Assembly (NCBI RefSeq): GCF_002307355.1
Contig: NZ_CP017481.1
Location: forward strand, 2,666,001-2,730,000
DNA from: Pectobacterium polaris
Lineage (GTDB): Bacteria > Pseudomonadota > Gammaproteobacteria > Enterobacterales > Enterobacteriaceae
Direction of reading: 5' to 3'
DNA length: 64,000 nucleotides
Position 1 is the first letter of the stretch. Each line of letters opens with the position of its first letter. Made by a program: the position numbers and the translations under genes. The notes under the pieces are model-generated. The model was not told the DNA's origin. It saw only the letters and a program-made list of their open reading frames with translations, and searched no databases. Positions 49,885 to 57,713 of this stretch are shown piece after piece.

Positions 49885-51200
49885 GCGAATCGCATTCCTT
49901 CACGCTTGAGCGGGCATTTGCCGAGTTTATTCATCTGGAGCGCCTGGCGCGTAGCGCCAAAAATAGCGAGACGCTTGCCTACTCGATGGTGAATGACAGC
50001 CAGAGGCTGTTCGGTTTTCGTCACGTCGCGCTGGTGATCAATGGGCGTGTACGTGCCGTCACCGGGGTTTCCGTTCCCGATCCGCATGCGCCGTTTGTCG
50101 CGTTTATCGAACGCGCAGGCAAGCAACTGGTTACCCAAAAAGCCGCTGAGCACGTTACAACGGTGCGAGCCGACTGGTTTGATACGCAAACGCAGAATGA
50201 CTGGCAAACGCTGTCTGCACAAGAAGCGCTCTGGGTACCGTTAAAAGATCGGCAGGAACAGCTGATTGGCGGATTGTGGTATGCGCGAGATTTACCGTGG
50301 CAGGAAACCGATCAGACGCTGATGGAACAGCTGTCTGATGCCTATGCGCATGCCTGGTTGGCGCTGGAGCCGCGCAAAGCGTGGCGACCTGGGATTCCGA
50401 AAGCCAAGGTATTGATTGCCGTTGCGGTACTCATTGGGGCGCTGCTGATACCGGTTCGTCAGTCGGTACTGGCACCGGCCGAAGTTGTGCCGCTGGATGG
50501 GCGGATTGTGACGGCACCGCTGGACGGTGTGATCGCTGAAATCACGGTGAAGCCGAATCAGGTCGTGAAGAAAGATGAGGTGCTGGTACGGTTTGATAAC
50601 ACCACGCTGAAAGCTCAGGCCGATGTGGCAGAGCGGGCGCTGGGTGTAGCCGAAGCCGAGTGGCGTTCGGGGTCGCAGCGCGCTTTTCAGGATGCAGATT
50701 CCAAATCGAAACTCGATTTGCTGTCGGCACAGGTCGAGCAAAAACGTGCCGAGCTGATGTATGCCAACGATCTGCTGTCGCGCAGTGAGGTGAGGGCGGA
50801 GCGCGATGGTATTGCCGTGTTTGCTGACGGTGACCGATTGCGCGGGAAGCCCGTCAGAACGGGTGAGCGCTTGATGGAGCTGGCCAGTCCGCAGCAGGCA
50901 GAACTGAAGATTGAACTGGATGTGGGCGATGCGATCCAGTTTCCGGTTCAAGCTGATGTTGCGCTCTTCCTTGACAGCGATCCGCTGAAACGTCATGAAG
51001 CCACGCTGCAACGTATCGCCTATGAAGCGGCGCTAACCGATCGCAGCACGTTGGCTTATCGACTCGATGCCCGTTTTATCGCCGACGCACCGCGGATCGG
51101 CTTACGTGGCACGGCGAAGATTTATGGTGAATATGTGCCGATGGGTGTCTATCTGTTCCGCCGTCCTGTCGCGGCGTTGCGCAAAACGGTTGGATTCTGA
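49881..51200 (+). CDS. GAF-like/HlyD fusion: membrane-anchored adaptor with a cytosolic sensory-type domain
   Basis: 439 residues, GTG start inside the previous stop. Residues about 15-165 are soluble and GAF-like (ETLAYSMVNDSQRLFGFRHVALVINGRVRAVTGVS, ALWVPLKDRQEQLIGGLWYARD). A single helix at about 176-191 (VLIAVAVLIGALLIPV) leads to a periplasmic HlyD-type domain with LDGRIVTAPLDGVIAEITVKPNQVVKKDEVLVRFDNTTL and a C-terminal barrel. A GAF-like domain on the cytosolic side of an adaptor is unusual and could sense a ligand or dock the substrate. It overlaps the next gene by 1 nt (TGATG). Confidence 0.82.
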   Translation: MSESHSFTLERAFAEFIHLERLARSAKNSETLAYSMVNDSQRLFGFRHVALVINGRVRAVTGVSVPDPHAPFVAFIERAGKQLVTQKAAEHVTTVRADWFDTQTQNDWQTLSAQEALWVPLKDRQEQLIGGLWYARDLPWQETDQTLMEQLSDAYAHAWLALEPRKAWRPGIPKAKVLIAVAVLIGALLIPVRQSVLAPAEVVPLDGRIVTAPLDGVIAEITVKPNQVVKKDEVLVRFDNTTLKAQADVAERALGVAEAEWRSGSQRAFQDADSKSKLDLLSAQVEQKRAELMYANDLLSRSEVRAERDGIAVFADGDRLRGKPVRTGERLMELASPQQAELKIELDVGDAIQFPVQADVALFLDSDPLKRHEATLQRIAYEAALTDRSTLAYRLDARFIADAPRIGLRGTAKIYGEYVPMGVYLFRRPVAALRKTVGF

Positions 51201-53302
51201 TGGCTGTTTTACCTCCGCTACGTGACGATTTACACCTTTCCCCGGCAGCGCCTGCGCGAGATGGTTCCCCGCAGTGGACGTTAGCGGATACGATTTCTGG
51301 CCGCTATTTTAAACTGAACAACACGGCAATCCGTCTGCTGCGTCACTGGACTCTGTGTGAGTCGGAGCAGGTGATGGCCGCGGTGAATAAAGAGCCCGGC
51401 ATACCGCTTGGGAATGACGACCTGGAGCAGTTCCTGCGCTTTTTACGGGCACACGATTTGATCGCGGGCAGCGATAAAGAACAACGAAGCAGCTACGAGG
51501 CTAAAGCGGCCAGCCGCCGCCGTAGCCTGATCAAACAGGTGCTGCATCAGTATCTATTTTTCCGCATTCCGCTGTGGCGTCCCGATCCTTTTCTGAATAA
51601 AACGTGGCCGTGGCTACAGCGTTATGGCGTCACGCTGCTGCGCGTGGTTTTTCCGCTGGTTTTACTGCTGGGCATATTTCTGGTCAGCCGAGACTGGCCG
51701 CGCTATCGCAGTTCGTTTCCGCATCTCTTCAGCCTTGAAGGGATGATGGCATTTGGCTGCGCCCTGATTTTCGCAAAATTTATTCATGAGCTGGGTCACG
51801 CCTACATGGCGAAAAAAGCGGGCTGCCGGGTTCAGAGTATGGGCGTGGCATTCATCGTGATGTTTCCGATGCTGTATACCGATGTCAGCGATGCCTGGCG
51901 GGTCGGCGATCATCGTGCGCGTGTGCTGATTGGCGCGGGGGGAATTCTGGCGGAGCTGCTCTTGGCGACGCTGGCGCTGCTGGCCTGGTCGCTGTTGCCT
52001 GAAGGGCCGCTGCATTCGGCGGCATTCCTTCTTTCCAGCGCCACCTGGATTACCACGCTGATCATCAACGTTAACCCGCTGATGCGCTTTGATGGCTACT
52101 TTATGCTGAGCGACGCCTGGCGTATCGATAATTTGCAAGGGCGCGCCTATGCTCTGTGCCGCTGGCACCTGCGAGAAAAACTGTTTGGCTATGGTGACGT
52201 GCCGCCGGAGCGCTGGTCGCCTCCGATGGTGAAAAGGCTGCTGCTGTGGGGATATGCCTCTTGGGTGTGGCGTTTCTTCCTGTTCTTCGGTATTGCGCTG
52301 GCGGTCTATCACTATTTTTTCAAAGTTCTGGGCATCTTCCTGATGCTGGTTGAGGTTGGCTGGTTCATTGTTCTGCCTATTGTGCAAGAGTGCGCACAGT
52401 GGTGGCATCAGCGTAAACGCTCGCAGTTTCGCGCCGTCTGGCGTACCGCGCTGTGTTTATTGCTACTGCTCATGGTGCTGTTTTTCCCCTGGCGCAGTCA
52501 GGTAGAAATACCGGCGGTGCTGGAAGCGTCTCGCGTCAATACGCTGTATTCCCCCGTTGCGGCACAGGTGAAACAGCTACAGGTGAAGGATGGGCAGCGG
52601 GTTGAGGTGGGCGATGTGCTGTTGACGCTGACCTCCGGCGATCTCGATTTCCGGCTGGCGATTATTCGTCAGCGTATTGGCATCCTGCAATTACAAATGC
52701 GTCGTCAGGCGGCGAATCGTGACACGGTGGGCGATTCGCTGATTCTGGAACAGGAACTGGCGGCAGCGCTGGCACAATACCGTGGCCTGAAAGCACAGCA
52801 GGAACGGTTGCAGATCCGTGCACCGCAGTCCGGTGTGGTGAGGGACATCGCCGTTGATTTAACGCCGGGACGGTGGCTGGATGCCGATCTGCCGCTGCTG
52901 CGCATTGTGGACAGCGAAGGAGGCCGCCTGCGTGGCTATCTACGTGAAGACAAGCTTAATCGTATTACCGTGGGGATGTCTGGTCAGTTCATTGCGGATG
53001 ACCCGGCACGTGCTGCGGTGCCTGTGATATTAAAAGACATTGATCCGACAGGCATTGCCTTCATTGAGCATAGCATGCTGGCCTCCGAACACGGTGGGCC
53101 GATAGCGGTCAGGCGGGATGAGCAAAAACAGCTGCGCCCGGTACAAGGCTGGTATGGCGTGAACCTTGATGTTGCCGCCGATTTGACGTTACCCGCACAG
53201 CCACTGCGTGGGCTGGTGGTGATAAACGGCGAAGCGGAGTCGCTGTTCACCGGGGTATGGCGGCAGGTTGCGGCTTTAGGTGTGAGAGAAAGCGGCTTCT
53301 AG
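51200..53302 (+). CDS. PqqD-like/M50 metalloprotease/HlyD fusion protein
   Basis: 700 residues. N-terminal about 85 residues resemble a PqqD-type peptide-binding domain (WTLADTISGRYFKLNNTAIRLLRHW). A polytopic core follows with the site-2-protease zinc motif HELGH at residues 196-200 and the second motif NPLMRFDGYF with Asp 298. The C-terminal half (about 455-650) is a HlyD-like barrel-sandwich with a coiled hairpin (VNTLYSPVAAQVKQLQVKDGQRVEVGDVLLTL, LQIRAPQSGVVRDIAVDL). Zinc ligands look complete, so proteolysis is possible. It stands where a type I system would encode its ABC ATPase. No Walker motifs were seen in it or its neighbours. Confidence 0.85.
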   Translation: MAVLPPLRDDLHLSPAAPARDGSPQWTLADTISGRYFKLNNTAIRLLRHWTLCESEQVMAAVNKEPGIPLGNDDLEQFLRFLRAHDLIAGSDKEQRSSYEAKAASRRRSLIKQVLHQYLFFRIPLWRPDPFLNKTWPWLQRYGVTLLRVVFPLVLLLGIFLVSRDWPRYRSSFPHLFSLEGMMAFGCALIFAKFIHELGHAYMAKKAGCRVQSMGVAFIVMFPMLYTDVSDAWRVGDHRARVLIGAGGILAELLLATLALLAWSLLPEGPLHSAAFLLSSATWITTLIINVNPLMRFDGYFMLSDAWRIDNLQGRAYALCRWHLREKLFGYGDVPPERWSPPMVKRLLLWGYASWVWRFFLFFGIALAVYHYFFKVLGIFLMLVEVGWFIVLPIVQECAQWWHQRKRSQFRAVWRTALCLLLLLMVLFFPWRSQVEIPAVLEASRVNTLYSPVAAQVKQLQVKDGQRVEVGDVLLTLTSGDLDFRLAIIRQRIGILQLQMRRQAANRDTVGDSLILEQELAAALAQYRGLKAQQERLQIRAPQSGVVRDIAVDLTPGRWLDADLPLLRIVDSEGGRLRGYLREDKLNRITVGMSGQFIADDPARAAVPVILKDIDPTGIAFIEHSMLASEHGGPIAVRRDEQKQLRPVQGWYGVNLDVAADLTLPAQPLRGLVVINGEAESLFTGVWRQVAALGVRESGF

Positions 53303-53673
53303 ATAAATAGCGTATTCCCTCGGTCATAAGGCGGATAGCATTCCGCCACCATCACGGTATTCTTCTTAAAATAATCCCATGAGAGTTTTATTTTAAAATC
53401 GCTACTGATATTCATGCTAATGAAATAATTATCGCGATCATTTTGTGTGTTTTGTTTTTTATTTATTACTTTAATTCCTTTTTTTTTCTGTGGTTTTTAT
53501 TTCTTTCTGTGCGCATTGACGAAATGAAATTTACATCTATACATAAATAATCAGACTAATTAATGATTAACGTTACCGAAATAGCTTAACGGCAATGTTA
53601 TTACCGCTGCTTTTTTAGGTGAGAGGGGAAACCCTGTCGCGATTATCAATGGGATGGGATAAGGAAGATTCAC
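53303..53673. other. AT-rich gap between the export operon and the collar-domain gene
   Basis: 371 nt without a gene. GGCGGA / TCCGCC at 53330-53347, 28 nt after the stop, is a small stem without a T run. The middle part is very AT-rich and probably holds a separate promoter for the next gene, whose ribosome-binding site is AAGGAAG at about 53661-53667. Confidence 0.5.
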
Positions 53674-54387
53674 ATGAAAAAAAGTCTGAAAACGTATTTA
53701 TGCATGGCAGCAACGGGGCTTTCGCTGTTCTCCATTTCTCAGGTGGCTCAAGCCTGTTCAACAGAAGACTTCACTGGCTCAGTGTGTTTTACGGCCGCAA
53801 CCTATTGTCCTAATGGCTTCCTGGAAGCGAATGGACAAACTCTGCAGGTTCGTGATTATCAGGCGCTCTTCAGTGTGGTGGGCATACAATACGGTGGCGA
53901 TGGTAGCACTACCTTTGGGATACCCGACTTGCGGGGAAGAAGCCCGGTAGGACAAGGGCAAGGACCAGGGCTGCAGAATGTTCCTCAGGGATTGCCTCAA
54001 GCCTCCAGTTTGCGTGGGGCAGAAACGGCGACGCTGACGGTCGCCCAGATGCCGGTGCATAGCCATTTGGCTACGTTCACGCCAACGGCGGGGTCGGGTG
54101 GGCCGGTGGTCGTTAATGCGACGACGAATAAGGGCACATCAGCGACACCTACTGCGGCAGCTAACCAACTAGCGATGCCTGATAAGCCAGGGGCGCTCAT
54201 TTATGCGGCAGAGGGCGCCGCCAGCACGCAGGTGCCGTTAGCGGGCGTGAGCGGCGGTGGTTCAGGTGGCGGTGGGACGGTTGCGGTGGGCAACAACGGC
54301 GGTTCGCAGCCTGTGAGCATCATCCCGCCGCAAACGGCGTTGCGAGCCTGTATCGTGGCGAACGGTTACTATCCGCCTCGCCCATAA
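53674..54387 (+). CDS. Exported tail-collar-domain protein (MdpB-like)
   Basis: 237 residues. Clear signal peptide MKKSLKTYLCMAATGLSLFS..AQA. The mature part begins CSTEDFTGSVCFTAATYCPNGFLEANGQTL and has the phage tail collar signature YQALFSVVGIQYGGDGSTTFGIPDLRGRSPVG, then a Thr/Ala/Gly-rich section and a C-terminal QPVSIIPPQTALRACIVANGYYPPRP. Four Cys in the mature part could form disulfides. Collar-domain proteins outside phages are often found near surface-protein or secretion loci; no other phage gene is present here. Function unknown; association with the giant surface protein is suggested by position only. Confidence 0.85.
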   Translation: MKKSLKTYLCMAATGLSLFSISQVAQACSTEDFTGSVCFTAATYCPNGFLEANGQTLQVRDYQALFSVVGIQYGGDGSTTFGIPDLRGRSPVGQGQGPGLQNVPQGLPQASSLRGAETATLTVAQMPVHSHLATFTPTAGSGGPVVVNATTNKGTSATPTAAANQLAMPDKPGALIYAAEGAASTQVPLAGVSGGGSGGGGTVAVGNNGGSQPVSIIPPQTALRACIVANGYYPPRP

Positions 54388-54434
54388 TGGCAGTGTGATT
54401 GGTGAGTCAGTAGTCAGAAAAAGTGATTAAGCAA

Positions 54435-54484
54435 AACATCAGGCCCCGCTCTGACATCATGTAGAGCGGGGCCTGATGTTTTAT
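54435..54484. terminator. Bidirectional terminator with an 18-bp perfect stem
   Basis: AACATCAGGCCCCGCTCT pairs exactly with AGAGCGGGGCCTGATGTT across a 10-nt loop. T residues follow on the plus side, and TTTGCTTAATC lies on the minus side. It serves the convergent collar-protein and monooxygenase genes. Confidence 0.93.
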
Positions 54485-54527
54485 TCAGCGGTGTTCAATG
54501 TTGTCGAGCTAACCTCAAATGCACCTG

Positions 54528-54818
54528 TTAGCTGTCGAACGGATCCATCAGCAGGAAGGTGCACTCGGCGCGCTGGTGGCTATTGATCATCGGAACCAGT
54601 CGCTGGAAGTGCTCAGTCTGACAGTGAATATCCAGCGCGGCTCTATCCGGCCAGGTTTCTATAAAGGTGAAATGCCCCGGATCTTTCTGATTGATAAACA
54701 GCTCATAGGAGATGCACAGCGGCTCCTGTCGGGTTTTCTCCACTAATTCGCGGTACAGCGGCATGACTGCCTCAATGTATTCCGGCTTAATAAAATCCTG
54801 TGCGATCACTTTAAGCAT
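54528..54818 (-). CDS. ABM-family putative quinol monooxygenase
   Basis: 96-residue dimeric ferredoxin-like (antibiotic biosynthesis monooxygenase) protein: MLKVIAQDFIKPEYIEAVMPLYRELVEKTRQEPLCISYELF and FTFIETWPDRAALDIHCQTEHFQRLVPMI. Relatives include YgiN and LsrG. Substrate unknown. It lies 47 nt after the RpiR-type regulator on the same strand and may be cotranscribed with it. Confidence 0.82.
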   Translation of the reverse strand: MLKVIAQDFIKPEYIEAVMPLYRELVEKTRQEPLCISYELFINQKDPGHFTFIETWPDRAALDIHCQTEHFQRLVPMINSHQRAECTFLLMDPFDS

Positions 54819-54865
54819 AAAACGGCTCTTCCTCTCTGTGAGTCCTGCTGATTAAACGGTTCCGG

Positions 54866-55723
54866 CTAGCCGCGCTGCTGTTTTTCACTCTGATCTGCGC
54901 CGTTTCCCTGCCGGTAGGCCAGCGATACCATCAGCGACTGCACCAGACATAGCGTGGCGGACTGTGAACGGAACGCATCAACCTGCGCTTCCTTCACGAC
55001 AAAGCAAACGTCGCTGAGCGTCGCCAGCGGGCTGATCTGACTGTCGGTAATCACGATTTGCCGTGCTCCGGCTTTCGCGGCCATCTCGCTGACCATCACA
55101 GTTTCCTGTGAATAGGGCGAGAAGCTGATGGAAACTACCACATCGCGTGAGCTGACACGGCTGAGCTGTTCACGAAACATGCCTCCCAACCCGTTGACCA
55201 GAATGGGGCTGCTTTCCAGATGGCTAAGCGCATAGGTCAGGTAAGTGGCGACGCTGAACGAGCGCCGCAGCCCGACGATATAAATCGTTTCCGCCTGAGC
55301 CAGCAGATCGACGGCTTTTTGCAGATCCTCTTGCGGAGTACGTGCCGCTAGCTGCTGCATCGCCTGCGCGTTTGAGCGGGCAAACTCATGCAGAATATCC
55401 AGCGGTGTTTCTGGCACCGCCTCCGCCTCCATCGCCCGAAACAGCCGCGCCCGGTCGGTATAGCTGGCGGTTTCTTCCACCAAATTCATACGGAACAGCT
55501 GTTTCATTTCGTTGAAACCGCTGAAATCAAAGGCGTTGGCGAAGCGAATCAGGGTTGAGGGAGGGACGTCCGCGCGTTCGGCGATCACCGCGACGGTATC
55601 GAAAGCGATACTGTTGGTATTATCCAGCACATAGTGCGCCACCTGCTGTAACCGCTTGCTGAGCGAATCATAACGCTCGCGGATCTGTTCCTGTAATTCT
55701 CTCAGGCTGGTTGCCATGGGCAT
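54866..55723 (-). CDS. RpiR-family transcriptional regulator, probable inositol repressor
   Basis: 285 residues. N-terminal HTH_6 domain (RELQEQIRERYDSLSKRLQQVAHYVLDNT; VIAERADVPPSTLIRFANAFDFSGFNEMKQLFR), C-terminal SIS sugar-phosphate-binding domain (AETIYIVGLRRSFSVATYLTYAL; DVVVSISFSPYSQETVMVSEMAAKAGARQIVITDS). Divergent from iolA, the typical position for RpiR-type IolR. It probably represses the iol genes in the absence of an inositol-derived inducer. The first Met at 55723 is preceded by GGGAG; a second Met two codons on is possible. Confidence 0.88.
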   Translation of the reverse strand: MPMATSLRELQEQIRERYDSLSKRLQQVAHYVLDNTNSIAFDTVAVIAERADVPPSTLIRFANAFDFSGFNEMKQLFRMNLVEETASYTDRARLFRAMEAEAVPETPLDILHEFARSNAQAMQQLAARTPQEDLQKAVDLLAQAETIYIVGLRRSFSVATYLTYALSHLESSPILVNGLGGMFREQLSRVSSRDVVVSISFSPYSQETVMVSEMAAKAGARQIVITDSQISPLATLSDVCFVVKEAQVDAFRSQSATLCLVQSLMVSLAYRQGNGADQSEKQQRG

Positions 55724-56050
55724 ATCGGGTTATCTCCCAAAGACGTATAAGAACCTATCCCATTAGGGCGATTTCATGACTGGCGCCTGAAACGGAACAG
55801 AAAATTCATTTCTGGATACGGTTGTTTTATCTGTACGACATTTCTGGCAGCACACCTTTTATCGATAACGCTATTTTCAGAGGCTGCTCGCCTGTCTTTA
55901 TGGACAGCTGTCTTCAAGTTTACATAAAAATTCGCAGCGGATCACAATAATCAATATTTATTTTATTTTTACGTTAAATGGAATATTCATTTCATATACT
56001 GTAATCCGATGTCAGCCGTTTGTCTCCTCAAAACCCACAAAGGTGTAAAC
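55724..56050. promoter_or_regulatory. Divergent regulator-iolA promoter region with palindromic candidate operators
   Basis: Two sites are visible. CAGAAA-ATTCA-TTTCTG at 55798-55814 is a perfect palindrome with a 5-nt centre, 75 nt from the regulator start. TGGAA-TATTCA-TTTCA at 55979-55994 lies 57 nt before iolA. The second is nearly identical to a site ahead of iolG. They fit a dimeric RpiR-type repressor. Rest of the region AT-rich, no gene. Confidence 0.6.
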
Positions 56051-57562
56051 ATGGAAACCGTATCTAACTTCATTCAGGGGGCGATTGCCTCCAGCAACAG
56101 CCAACGCTACGCCGCGGTGTATAACCCTGCGACGGGCGAGCAGATTCGCCAGGTTGTGATGTCTGATAAGGCGGAAGTCGAGCAGGCTATTGCCAGCGCG
56201 GCGGCGGCATTCCCTGCGTGGTCAAAACACTCTCCGCTCCGCCGTGCGCGCGTGTTGTTTCGCTTCAAAGCACTGCTGGAAGAACGCATGGATACGCTGG
56301 CCCGGCTGATTTCACAGGAGCACGGCAAGGTCTATTCCGATGCCGTGGGGGAGGTGACGCGCGGTCTGGAAGTCGTTGAATTTGCCTGTGGTATTCCCCA
56401 TCTGCAAAAAGGCGAACACTCAGCGAATGTCGGTACCGGTGTGGATAGCCATTCACTCATGCAGCCGCTCGGCGTGTGTGTCGGGATTACACCGTTCAAC
56501 TTCCCGGCGATGGTGCCGATGTGGATGTTCCCGATTGCGCTGGCGACCGGTAATACCTTTGTGCTTAAGCCGTCGGAGAAAGATCCGTCGCTCTCGCTGC
56601 TGCTGGCGCAGCTGCTGAAAGAAGCAGGCCTGCCGGATGGCGTATTTAACGTCGTTCAGGGTGACAAAGAAGCTGTGGACATCCTGCTGACCGATCCGCG
56701 CGTACAGGCGGTGAGCTTTGTAGGATCGACGCCAGTGGCGGAATACATTTATCAGACGGCGTCGGCGCACGGCAAACGCTGTCAGGCGCTGGGCGGGGCG
56801 AAAAACCATTGTATCCTGATGCCGGATGCTGACATGGACATGGCTGCCAGCGCGATTATGGGCGCGGCGTTTGGCGCAGCGGGCGAGCGCTGCATGGCGC
56901 TGTCGGTGGTGGTCGCCGTTGGCGATGACACGGCAGAAGCGCTGCATCAGCGCCTGAGCGCACAGATCAAAGCGATGCGCGTCGGACCAGGGCTGGTGGA
57001 CGGGCAGGAAAATGAAATGGGGCCCGTGATCAGTGCACCGCACCGGGCGAAGATTGCCGACTATATTCAAAGTGGCGTCGATCAGGGCGCGACGCTGCGC
57101 ATTGATGGCCGAACGCTGTCTGTTCAGGGGCACCCGCAAGGCTACTTTATCGGGCCGACGCTGTTCGATAACGTCACGCCGGAGATGAAGATCTATCAGG
57201 AAGAGATTTTTGGTCCGGTGCTGTCCGTGGTGCGCGTGCCGGATTATCAGACGGCGGTGACGCTGATTAACAATCATGAATACGGCAACGGTACCGCTAT
57301 TTTTACCCGTGATGGTGAAACGGCGCGTCAGTTCTGCGAAGAGGTGCAGGCAGGCATGGTCGGCGTGAACGTACCGATTCCGGTGCCGATGGCATTCCAC
57401 AGCTTTGGCGGTTGGAAGCGTTCCATTTTTGGGCCGCTCAACGTCCACGGCAACGACGGCGTACGCTTCTACACCCGCATGAAAACCGTCACCAGCCGCT
57501 GGCCCGCCAGCGTCCGTCTGGAACACCACACCAGCAGCTTCGTCATGCCCACACTGGAGTGA
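56051..57562 (+). CDS. iolA: Methylmalonate-semialdehyde dehydrogenase (acylating)
   Basis: Last step of inositol catabolism: malonate semialdehyde (or methylmalonate semialdehyde) + NAD + CoA to acetyl-CoA (or propionyl-CoA), CO2 and NADH. 503 residues from ATG 56051, which follows AAAGGTGT; an in-frame start at 56009 is less likely. ALDH features: PFNFPAMVPMWMFPIALATGNTFVLKPSE, FVGSTPVAEYIY, the GGAKNH family motif, catalytic Cys 281 in GERCMALS, and EEIFGPVLSVVRV. Transcribed away from the regulator and followed by iolD. Confidence 0.93.
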   Translation: METVSNFIQGAIASSNSQRYAAVYNPATGEQIRQVVMSDKAEVEQAIASAAAAFPAWSKHSPLRRARVLFRFKALLEERMDTLARLISQEHGKVYSDAVGEVTRGLEVVEFACGIPHLQKGEHSANVGTGVDSHSLMQPLGVCVGITPFNFPAMVPMWMFPIALATGNTFVLKPSEKDPSLSLLLAQLLKEAGLPDGVFNVVQGDKEAVDILLTDPRVQAVSFVGSTPVAEYIYQTASAHGKRCQALGGAKNHCILMPDADMDMAASAIMGAAFGAAGERCMALSVVVAVGDDTAEALHQRLSAQIKAMRVGPGLVDGQENEMGPVISAPHRAKIADYIQSGVDQGATLRIDGRTLSVQGHPQGYFIGPTLFDNVTPEMKIYQEEIFGPVLSVVRVPDYQTAVTLINNHEYGNGTAIFTRDGETARQFCEEVQAGMVGVNVPIPVPMAFHSFGGWKRSIFGPLNVHGNDGVRFYTRMKTVTSRWPASVRLEHHTSSFVMPTLE

Positions 57563-57589
57563 GGACTTGACCGCACGGGTGATGAATGG

Positions 57590-57668
57590 CGCGCCCTGAG
57601 TAGGGCGCGTGCTACGACGCAGCATAAGAATGGCTAAATTTTCGCGCACGAAATGCTCGCTGAATATA
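57590..57668. repeat. Dispersed repeat copy downstream of iolA
   Basis: Starts with the hairpin GCGCCCT-GAGT-AGGGCGC (57591-57608), then CGTGCTACGA, and ends CGCGCACGAAATGCTCGCTG. A related copy with the same order of blocks lies at 59896-59974. The hairpin could act as transcript end of iolA. Confidence 0.7.
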
Positions 57669-57713
57669 CATAGTTCATTATAGAAATCAGATCCTTATTT
57701 AAGGAGTAGATCA

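Noticed and set aside
53674..54387. Tail-collar protein considered as evidence for a prophage
   Set aside because: No other phage gene or attachment site nearby, and the protein has a Sec signal peptide.
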